Shown: in pieces, positions 53,600-62,629 of the stretch
How positions within the stretch are numbered: the stretch's first letter is position 1
Layout of the letters: each line of letters starts with the position of its first letter
Origin: Schizochytrium sp. TIO01
Taxonomy: Eukaryota; Sar; Bigyra; Thraustochytrida; Thraustochytriidae
Length of the DNA stretch: 64,000 nt
NCBI GenBank assembly: GCA_004764695.1
Contig: SMSO01000031.1
Span: forward strand, 866,600 to 930,599
Direction: 5' to 3'
The notes under the pieces: model-generated
What the model was told of the DNA's origin: nothing
Database searches by the model: none
The model's input: only the letters and a program-made list of their open reading frames with translations
Position numbers and translations under genes: made by a program

Positions 53600-54691
53600 A
53601 TGGCGTCGACTTTACATCAGGAGTTTGCATGTGGCACAGAGGCTGCGAAACCTAGTCAGTACCTGCTCGAGGCACTAGAGCGACTCTCAACCAACCAGGC
53701 AGATGATTTCGAAGAAGCTGAAGCCAAGCAAAATGATACATATGACAGCAATGACAATTATGATGATGCTCTGAAGGGACAAGAAACTCTGGATGATGAA
53801 TCCAAAGTATCATGCGAGGACTATGAGTTCAGAGAGGTGGACGGACTGCCAGAAACCCCAGTCACAACAGCATCCTCTGTGTTATCTCGAGGACGTAAGT
53901 CCCAGGTTTCTATTGATGATCGTGAAGTTGCTAATCCTAATGGTGATGCGTGGAAGGAGTTTGATCACGATTCTGAAGCTGGGCGGATGCTACGAAAACT
54001 CTATGCAGGAGCTCGTCATAATGCACCGCTAGCTAGCTATCCTCAGCTTAAAACTCGATCCCGCCAGCTTAAACCCGAGTCTTGGTTTACCGGTAAGCTG
54101 GGCATTGATCCTCGAAAAGAAACTGAGCGACGCAAGAGAGAGCAGTCAGTTGATGTACCACGACCTCTTCGAGAAGAGATTAAACCAGTGCCTGCAATCT
54201 ATTTTGTTCCGAAGCGCAAGCCTCATGAACGAATTGAAGAAGAACAACGTCGAATTGCCGAGGAGCGTGCAATTGAGAGACCTTTACCCCGCAAAGCAAT
54301 ATCGACAGAAACTGAAAAACGTCGACTTGCAATGCAATTTCAATTTAAAGGTGGCAAGGCCTTACCTGAATCCGGAACAATTGAACCAATCCAGGGTAAT
54401 ATCCCATTATCGCTTATTTCTGGCAAGCCCAGCAAGGCCCAACTTCGCCGCAGCCAGCAGTCTAGGTCCCAAACTCTCGCTGCTGCACGAGTACAACAGC
54501 GCCAGCGGCTCGAAGAGGATTTTGATCAGGTTCATCGCGAGGTACAAGCACTCAAATATCAAATGGAAAACCTTGACGGATCCCATGGAGCCGCAAAGCA
54601 GATTGCCAATATTCGCGCTGAGATTCACCAGCGTCTTGGTGAGCTGGAGGCCATTGACACCCTTTTGCATGCACCGCAAGACCTTATGTAA
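53600..54691 (+). CDS. UPF0193 protein (C22orf23/EVG1-like), probable ciliary protein
   Basis: The frame starts at ATG 53600 and gives 363 residues without introns. The N-terminal third is acidic and disordered; a charged helical region (about 195-260) follows. The last 55 residues resemble the UPF0193 signature: an acidic or aromatic start (DFDQVHREVQALK), then a helix and the terminal AEIHQRLGELEAID. In animal C22orf23 this reads FEELxxEVQxRKxFL...EIxQKLREMExID. UPF0193 genes are kept almost only in ciliated species, so a flagellar role is likely but inferred. The match is limited to the C-terminal part, so the family call is moderate. Confidence 0.55.
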   Translation: MASTLHQEFACGTEAAKPSQYLLEALERLSTNQADDFEEAEAKQNDTYDSNDNYDDALKGQETLDDESKVSCEDYEFREVDGLPETPVTTASSVLSRGRKSQVSIDDREVANPNGDAWKEFDHDSEAGRMLRKLYAGARHNAPLASYPQLKTRSRQLKPESWFTGKLGIDPRKETERRKREQSVDVPRPLREEIKPVPAIYFVPKRKPHERIEEEQRRIAEERAIERPLPRKAISTETEKRRLAMQFQFKGGKALPESGTIEPIQGNIPLSLISGKPSKAQLRRSQQSRSQTLAAARVQQRQRLEEDFDQVHREVQALKYQMENLDGSHGAAKQIANIRAEIHQRLGELEAIDTLLHAPQDLM

Positions 54692-55605
54692 CAACCCAAG
54701 CAAGCACCAATAGCATGCCTTTGGCAAACTCAGGAGATGCAAAAGCAACCAATTCTGAACACAACTATTCTACCACCACTATTTAGCTCATTAAATGATA
54801 AATCTTCATCAAGATTCAACTCTCTACATCTTCCCGGAGGGTATCTTGGAATTGCACTTGTTGTATATTCCTTGCCACATCGAAGTACCATTGTGCCTGC
54901 CTCCCAGAACCCGTCTAAAACGATTTCTACTACTACCTGCGTACGTTTTTTTCCCAGGGTACCTCCAGAAACTCAACTACCCCCTATCTATGCAAAACCT
55001 TAATGTATGGTACTAGGTACCTCATTCATTCATTTTTAAAGTTATCATTTTTTAGATAACAAAATCAAGAAACAGAAAATCGACACAAACCTGCAAACTG
55101 TTTCAACAATCTATCTCACATGCATAGCATAAAGTTGTGTATTACTCTATGTTTCAGATCTTACTCTCAGGTGTCGGAGCTTAACCTTCCAAAGCTTAGC
55201 TCGGCGTTCTTCAATTTGTACCTTTCTTTCCTGTTCCCCCGTCTCCATATATATAAGGCGACTGAAGGAATATTCAATTCAATTCCTTTGTTCTTTTAAT
55301 TTTAATTTTTTCTAAGTAAGGAAAGTCAAGGCGTGGTTGAAACTTTTGGCGCTTGCAATCACTGTCCTGCGTGACCCGAGCGCAATCACTGAGGTTCTTC
55401 GGGCTCCTTGGGGGAGGCTGGAGCCTGTGCGTGGGCCTACTTGATTTTCGGGGAAAGGTCCTTCGAAGGTCTGGTGGCGCTGGAGACAGCAAGCTGAGAT
55501 CTGATTGCAACTCATTAAGACGGCCGTTGCGGAGCCCGAGCACGAGGACTTGTACAAGCGCGTACGTAAGAATTATTCTGAGAGCTAAAGTTCGGGCGAG
55601 GAAAA
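54692..55605. other. Intergenic spacer
   Basis: No gene is seen. A GGTAC-TAG-GTACC inverted repeat lies at 55009-55021. Confidence 0.5.
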
Positions 55606-57712
55606 ATGGAGGATCTCTCGACGGGCCTGAATGATTGGCGGAATATTCAAGATGTTGTTCGTAAAACCTTCAAAAGTTTACATGATGTGGTGCGGTCTCA
55701 GGGCGAGAAAATAAGACATCTTGAACAGAAGCTTGCAAACACGCCGACGGGCGGCGAATTCGAGAATCTGCAAGTGTCAATGGCAAACAAACCAACTTTT
55801 GCAGAGCTTAATAAACATTTGAGCGTGCGATTTGAAGAAATGGGCCTCGCGGCTTTGCGATCACAAGTGAGCTCAAAAGCAGATAAGGTTGAAATGAAGG
55901 AACTCTACACAGACATGACTACGGCAACACAACGCATGGCGGAAAGCAACAATGCTCTCGAGCTGCTTGTTCGACAGCAACAGGGTGAAATAGAGGCACT
56001 TAAGAGACAAATTCGTGGCCTAAGCAATATTCAGGCTCAGGAGGAGGATATGCACGCGAAATTCGCCACAAGAAAGTGGGTTGAAGAAATGTTAGATTTT
56101 GAGGCCGAGGCGCGCAAACAAGCCCTTGCCAACGTTCGTAAAGAGTTAGCAGAACGCGCTGTGGCTTTAGAGAAACGCATTAACACTTTGCCGACCGTAG
56201 AAGATCTGGATGAGGTGCTCTCACAGAAAGCAGATATGGATACTCTGGCAAAGGCCTTGAAGGATCGTCCAACCCAAGATGATGTTACAAAGGAAATCCA
56301 AAATCGCATCATGGAGTCTGCGAACCATGTTCAGGAGCAAGTCAAGGGTTCAACTTCGTGAAACTATCGAGCTTGCCTTGACACGGACCAAAGCAGAGCT
56401 TGAGCGAATGGAGGATTCCATGGTGGACTTTGTCTCCCGATCAGAGCTACTTGAAGTATGTGGACAAAAGGTAGGCGGCCCTGAGCTTGATGAACGCATG
56501 CAGGAAAGTAGCGAAATGCTCACTGCCCAATTCAAAGAAGCTATTATTGGTGTGCAGCGTGAGCTTGTACAAGTGATCAATAAAAAGGCATTTAAAACAG
56601 ATGTGCAGCGTCAGCTCGGTTCTAAAGCAAATACTGATGATGTCACCAACTGGCTCTCTTCCAAGGTTGAGCTAGCTGATGTTCGCGACGCCCTTGCGCA
56701 TAAGAGTGACTTAACTGTCATGCAAGGTTTAGCGGACCGAGTGCAAAGTTTGGAGAGACGCCATGCTCGCGCTGGGTCCATTCCACCTGCTGGGAAGCGG
56801 AGGGGGCGCGCACCTCGCTCAGACAAGCTAGATGCTTACCTTGGCGAACAGGATGAGTTTGGCCGACCTATGAAGTCAAATAACAAAAAGAACCTCGGAA
56901 GGAGAACATCAAGCGAGTTTCATCGTAATAAGGGAGACGAAAGTTCAGACTTTGACGATGAAAATGATGAAGACAACGAAGACTACGAGGATCACGAGGA
57001 CGGGGACTTTGAAGCAAATCTCAGCAAACAAGAGATTTCTCGCCTTTTGCGCCGCTTGGCAAAACTGGATGCGGACAAGGTCTCCGTCAAGGACTTGTGT
57101 CTTTTATTGGATCAAAAGGCCAACATTAAGGATGTCAACGACGCGCTTGCCCAACTCAGCACACAGCAGAGCCAGGCTGCGGCAAGCCGAGCGCAGCGTG
57201 ATGAAGACTCTATCATTCCCCAAGAGACTGTTCGCCAATTACGACGTGAGGTCGATGCCATTGGCGAGGCTATGAACGCAGAGCTTTCTGTAGGTCGCTG
57301 GATTTGGAGCTCTGGACGAGTTCTCAGCGACCGCGCTGTACCATGGAATATTGAATGTGTCAATACAGCAACAGAGAACTTGCATTGGACAAAGGACAGT
57401 GCAGATCTTACAGCTATTATGCCAGGACTCTATGAGCTGCATCTTGGATTCTTTTCCGAATCTGATCCCGAAGTGCAGGTTCTGGTCAATGGCGAAGCTA
57501 TTCTTTACACCGTGAGTCGCCCACGAGACAAAAAGGGCGTCAAAACCCATGGCGCGGCGCTTGCCCCAATTCGCCGGGCAAAGCATTCCGCAGGAAATGT
57601 TACTGGCTGGACTCTGAATGAATTTGTAGCCTTACCAGCTCGTGCACGCCTAACTGTCATATATGATGGGGATCAAGGTGCTCAAGGTTTTGTGTCTTTG
57701 CGTAAATTATAA
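55606..57712 (+). CDS. Coiled-coil protein with C1q/TNF-like C-terminal domain, one frame break near 56345
   Basis: The protein would be about 700 residues. Residues 1-500 are coiled coil with recurring units of the kind KADKVEMKELY, SQKADMDTLAKAL, SKANTDDVTNWL and DQKANIKDVNDAL, a pattern seen in microtubule-associated basal-body proteins. An acidic segment lies at about 440-465. The last 140 residues, from VGRWIWSSGRVL to GAQGFVSLRKL, form a beta-rich C1q/TNF-like sandwich. The first frame ends at TGA 56359-56361, while the coil continues without loss in the +1 frame from about 56345. An extra G in the AAGGG run at 56344-56348 would explain it, as would a true frameshift. Introns with good splice sites were not found. 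Conserved in protists as far as I recall; the function is unknown, probably ciliary. Confidence 0.7.
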
Positions 57713-58297
57713 TACCTTTACCTCTTTTGTTTTCTTTATCACCATGTACATTGGTACTGTTTGCATCTTTCTGCCACGTCCAAATCATTCTAACTTGTGA
57801 ACCTGGACTTCCTTAGATTAGGCTCATCATTGAGAGTTGGTTTACAATTGCTTGCTTAAATGATGTAGTAGAGCCTATATATTTGAAGCGTTCTAAAATC
57901 TATCATAAATTTCATGAAACACATATTTTACGCAGCAAATGAAATAAGACCAGCTCCTTCAGTATGGTTTATTTTTTATCGTCCTGAGTGTCCAACAAAC
58001 AATGATTTAATTTCATGGAAAACTCACATAAAAAAATGAAGTAGCTTTCCATGAAAGAGTGAAATTTAGCGCAATTTTCACATAATTTATTCAAGAGCCC
58101 TCATGAAATGGCGAATAAGGCTGTTTCTCCCTTGAGTTTTTCTTTCTGTACTAGGCCTATGTGAGGTAGGTACTTTTATTATTGTTAAAATATTGTTAAC
58201 TATTTTTATTTTCGCTCCTTCAACGCCGAAAAAGAGGTAGTAAACAATTGAGAAGATCAAACCCAATCCTGCTAGCGAGTCTCTCACCTGTGCGATC
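57713..58297. other. Intergenic spacer
   Basis: AT-rich; no gene or repeat seen. It should hold the promoter of the MED28-like gene. Confidence 0.5.
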
Positions 58298-58870
58298 ATG
58301 GCAGCTTCAGAGGCTCTCGCAAAGGCAGACGCTGCTTTCCGCCGTGCCTTGCGTCTTTCCCTGGACCTTTCTCAGCTTGAAGTTGATGCTACGCGTGCTA
58401 ATCATGGCTTAGTTGAGGTGCCTTCCGGCACATCATCTTCTGCAGTGGCAAACTCTGCTGCAAGAAACGCAGCACCCGGCGCATCAAATGCGTCAAATGC
58501 TCCGAATTCTACAAACTCTGTGGCAAACTCCGCAGCAAGTGCGACTTCTAAATCGAAGCCAGGAGCGCCGATTTCTGCGGAGGATGTCAAACAGGCTCAG
58601 AAGAAGAGCAAAGGACTCATATCTGCTCGTCGTGAACTCCAACTTCAGCAACAAGAGGCTCTGAACACACTGCTCGTGGAAATGAAGTTCCTCGAGATGG
58701 ACTTTGATGCTGTGGAATCTGCCACGACGCAACGCCAGGTTCAGGAAGACATCAGCCTCCTCAAGCGCGAGATCGCTCTAAAGGACAAGCTTGTGGATCA
58801 GGTTACAAAGGAACTTTCCAAATGGGCTGCGCTACCCTCTTCAGACGAACCTGCTGCTCCCTCCACATGA
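58298..58870 (+). CDS. MED28: Mediator subunit MED28-like protein
   Basis: MED28 belongs to the head region of the Mediator complex that links transcription factors to RNA polymerase II. The 190-residue single-exon protein has a helical N-terminus (1-40), a low-complexity Ala/Asn/Ser linker (about 45-90) and two C-terminal helices. The last helix reads VQEDISLLKREIALKDKLVD and then QVTKELSKW. This matches the human MED28 pattern of EDVSELRNELQRKDALV followed by KLxxW. The matching stretch is short, so other helical Mediator-like or coiled-coil proteins remain possible. The gene is followed by eIF1A in convergent orientation. Confidence 0.5.
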   Translation: MAASEALAKADAAFRRALRLSLDLSQLEVDATRANHGLVEVPSGTSSSAVANSAARNAAPGASNASNAPNSTNSVANSAASATSKSKPGAPISAEDVKQAQKKSKGLISARRELQLQQQEALNTLLVEMKFLEMDFDAVESATTQRQVQEDISLLKREIALKDKLVDQVTKELSKWAALPSSDEPAAPST

Positions 58871-59306
58871 TCACAAGGTGTTCTTGAAGAGGAAATCAAG
58901 ACGGGAGGGTTCTTAAATCGCTTCAAAGTACAAGACTGATTAAAAGCATTGAGTTGCGAAGGGGTAGATATCAAGATAGTGGGAGATGCTCTTAGAGAGC
59001 CAACTTCATAATTGTAGATGGTGCGTGGTTAGTGGAAGTTCAAACTCGCAACTGTTCAAAACCACAAACAAGACCTACGATCTTCAAGGCAAGTTTTTCT
59101 TAAATTGTTTATGACGAGTTCTGGAACCGCCTATGCATTGAGCAGTTAACCAATTCGTATATTAATAAGGAACGAGAGACCAAGAATCTGTAGCCTGAGT
59201 CCTCTAACTTTTCTTTTAGAGGTTCTGACTGCGTAAATTGTGACACGAGAACTGAATATCAACTGGAAAAGTAATTCGGAATATATGCCTAGCACTCACA
59301 AAAGGA
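58871..59306. other. Tail-to-tail spacer
   Basis: AT-rich convergent spacer; no gene seen. Confidence 0.5.
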
Positions 59307-59943
59307 TTAAATGTCATCGAAAGTAAAGGCTGTAGTAGTGTATCATCATCGTTGTTGCATTTGTCGTCGTTGCCATTACCGCCATCATCATAATAGATAT
59401 TCACATTACATGAAAAATACAACCAAAATTAAAAGACAGTTAGTCATCTTGTTCAGAAAAAGAACATAATAAAAAGGCATACCAAGTTCGTCACCCATAC
59501 CCTAAGAAGATATGTGACACAAAATTTTCTAAAGTAATCCCATGAAAGCACTTACCGCAGTCGTCGTCCTCATCGTCGTCGTCGTTCACCGCACCCTCGT
59601 TAATCTTAGCGGTGTCAGGAATCTCCTTATATGCCTTGAGACTTCTTGCCTCATCCGGGTTGTACTTGAGGATGACGTCACACTTGTCGTCCTGGAAGGA
59701 GCGGAGACCCACCAAGATGATATCACCGGCAGCAACCCAAACCTTCTTGCGCATCTTACCACGGATGTGGGCCAGACGCTTGTTACCGTCGAAGCATTGG
59801 GCCTCAAGACGGCCGTTACCGAGCATGCGGAGAACCTGTGCGTACTCCTGGCCATCCTCCTTGAAGACGAGCTCACGCTTCTCCTCGCCCTCGTTCTTGC
59901 CGCGACGGCGGTTCTTGCCGCCCTTGCCCTTGTTCTTGGGCAT
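59307..59943 (-). CDS. EIF1A: Translation initiation factor eIF1A, two exons with 23-nt terminal exon
   Basis: eIF1A binds the A-site region of the 40S subunit, promotes scanning, and contacts eIF5B through its C-terminal tail. Exon 1 is 59943-59556: basic N-terminus [16 protein letters not shown], then the OB fold with [34 protein letters not shown] and [20 protein letters not shown]. It ends in an acidic run. A GTAAGT donor starts the intron 59555-59330 (226 nt, acceptor ACTACTACAG). Exon 2, 59329-59307, adds AFTFDDI and a stop. This supplies the conserved terminal DDI needed for eIF5B binding; the product is 136 residues. Without splicing the frame would end in a nonsense tail. Highly conserved; the identification is secure and the splice model strong. 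Confidence 0.93.
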
Positions 59944-61518
59944 CTTTTTAGATCCTTTAGAAAGACTTCAACCCCTTCCACAAGTTACCAGTTAATGTCA
60001 AAAGAAATCCGCAATCTGTGCTGCGCAATGCCAACCCGCAACATAACCAGTCCGTCGTCGTCCACCACAGCAGCCATCAATCCCAGATATCCACATCCAC
60101 ATTCACGAATTCCGAACCCAACGGCAAACGGTCCATCACAGCAGTTTTTACAACGAACAAAGGTCATCGACACGTCAACGTAAATCAACAATCCCATGGT
60201 ATCGCGCGGTCCGACATATCATATTACATCATATCACATCACATTTCATCAGTCAGTAAACCCTCGCTCCGTTGCATTCATCCGCAAAAATGTCTCAACA
60301 ATAAGCCCATGAATCGCTCGCTATATTCCATAATATCCTCCAAAAGGGCCCCAGCCGCTCACGGCCCTTTCGAAGCCACGAGCGCTCCAGCGCGGCGTCG
60401 CGAGGGGACGCCGCGATCATTGGGAAATCCAGAGTCTCCTGTACGATCCACGTCCAACACCCCCCATCCTCCGTGGAGGCCTTGGCCACCCACAGAGGTG
60501 CTCTGGCGAGGTTGATGAGGCCAAATGGCAAGGAATGGTCGAATTTGGGCGGAAATGGCGCCTCATGGCAGGCTTGGGTTAGACCAGCTGGACAGGCAGG
60601 ACATTCCGTGCCGCAAAGTCCGCCGCAGAGGGGCAGGTGGCGCCGCAGAGTGCCCACAGGCGTCGCAAGTAACGTACCGAGTCTCGAGATAGCGCAAGAG
60701 GAGTCTGAAGGAGACGAGAAGAAGAAGGAGAAAGGAGAGATTGTGGTTGGCCGCAAGCAGGAGATCACGCCCTTTCCACCAAGCGATCCGCGCATAGTAG
60801 TTACATACACCTCTTATAGTAGTTTGGACATGAGTTAAATTACATTAGCAGACACTAATTTCTGAGACTCACAGAGGGGCGGATTGTACAGTGATGTTAA
60901 GTGGGTTCATCAGAGAGAAGTAAAATGAGGCACTTCTGAGGAGAGAGTGTCAAGAGAGTTGCAGTGTGGGAGAGTGGAGGCACACTGGGCGAAAAGAGGC
61001 GGACAAGAAAAATGGGTAGCGCTGGGAATTGGCGAAGAGGTCTGAAGGAATGGGCATGTACGCGTAGCGAGGGCGTAAACTAGGCCACAATTGAAGTATA
61101 ATCGAAGCCAACGAAGGCTGTAACTCAATTCCTGCGCAGAACCCCGAGTTCAACGCCTCTAATGCCGCCAATAACACAGCATTGCACCGAGGTCTCGGCG
61201 GACCGACATGTTTTGTTTTCCCTTCGATTACCAGCACTATGAGTTGCTAGCAGTTGAATAGGAGTCTAGAGGCTTCGAGTCTGCGCACTACTAACGGTAA
61301 AGACTAGGTAGGTGCCTAGTCGTCCTAGCGATAGAGAAAGAGAGTGATATCGAGCGGATTCTTGAGGTTTCACCCTTTGTGCAAAATAAAGGAAAGTCTG
61401 TCGCTGAGATTCATCGGAGTGAATTGAGAGGTTTCCAGCAAAATCAGATTTTAAGAGTTGCGTTCGAGCCTTTGGAAATACTGGAGTTTGCCCTGCTGCA
61501 GATAAGTTATCTCTACTC

Positions 61519-61534
61519 AGGTACCTAGGTACCT
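61519..61534. repeat. 16-bp perfect palindrome AGGTACCTAGGTACCT
   Basis: The sequence equals its own reverse complement and is related to the palindrome at 28054-28069. Confidence 0.9.
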
Positions 61535-62102
61535 TCATACCTCGAAACCAAATAAATATAAAGTTCTAATTATATTTTATTTTACTTTTCTATTTTACTT
61601 TACATCGTATACCTTTATCCTATTGCTGTTGTTATCATCATTAATTGAAAATAAATAGAGTACATTTATGTATTTTAAGTCCTAGTTATCAATAGCTTTG
61701 TCGAAGTTACTTGGGACGCGTGTAGTAGATGAACAAAAGAACTGTGTCGATGCTTTTACTTTTCTTAAAGTTTACGGGACAATAGGTACTACCTACCTAG
61801 AGGTCTCTTGAAGAGCTTCGTTTCCTTCGTTTGCACGTGATGCACAACACTGATTTCTAGTTTTGTATACCTACCTAGCACAACAGGAGTTTTGGTCTCT
61901 TTTCTCGTTTCCTATGGTTTTCTTTATTTTCAGTTATTTTTTTATTTTAAACATTATAATTGAACATATAATTTTTAAAAAAAAAATTTTTAGTTTTAAT
62001 TAACTGTAATTCAAACACGTGTCACGTGGTTTACTTATTTTTAATTAATTAAAAATTGAAAGAAAAAATAATAACTTTATACTTTGAGAGTCGAGGTCTT
62101 GT

Positions 62103-62103
62103 A

Positions 62104-62137
<34 letters not shown>
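62103..62137. repeat. (ATG)n trinucleotide microsatellite
   Basis: Eleven atg units in tandem in non-coding DNA. Confidence 0.95.
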
Positions 62138-62629
62138 GCAAGGATGACCCACTTCTTTAAAGACGAAGACGCAGAACCGTCATGATCACGATGGTGTTTG
62201 GGATATAGCGTGATAGTAGCCTTGGTTTTCTGGCACCGAGCTCTACCAACAAAGCAAAACTTGAGGAACTCCGAAAGGTAGCACAAGCAAGCTACTTGAG
62301 GCAAAGAGCAAACAAACTGAGAACTACAACAGTGATACCTACCTACTTAGGTATTAGAGCAGCGAAGTTATAAGGCTGGAGAACCTGAAGGATTGGAGCG
62401 CGGTGCTGAGGGGCGAACTAAAGAAGCTCAAGTTCTTTAAATTATATACGTCAAACAATAAACAAAAATAGTATCTTGGATCTCTCGGCGCAATGGGTTG
62501 GTGGGCAAATTAATTAGCAAATTCCTATCGGCGGCAGGCAATACATCCGTACTTGGAATGCTCGACAGGAGGACAGTTCCAAAACGAGATCCGGGGATCA
62601 AACTTTCAAGTTGTTCTAACGACCCAAGA

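Larger units (their letters stand above)
59944..62629. other. 2.7-kb intergenic region
   Basis: The region lies upstream of eIF1A (promoter at its left end) and downstream of CFAP99. No protein-like frame could be supported, although 60300-60830 is GC-rich with long frames on both strands. AT-rich DNA from about 61550 to 62090 is followed by an ATG/ATC trinucleotide run. Several TAGGTA/TACCTA palindromes occur at 61302-61321, 61519-61534, 61783-61795 and 62340-62353. Confidence 0.5.

Noticed and set aside
59502-59555. A 54-nt intron in eIF1A ending at TTCTTAG
   Set aside because: It is in frame and has good ends, but the product would end CGYG. The 226-nt alternative restores the conserved terminal DDI motif and is preferred.
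60295-60838. Overlapping long frames on both strands in GC-rich DNA
   Set aside because: Long frames on both strands are expected from the GC content; no conserved motif or good start was seen.
62103-62137. ATG trinucleotide run read as a polyHis or polyMet coding repeat
   Set aside because: The surrounding frames are short and AT-rich and have no gene context.
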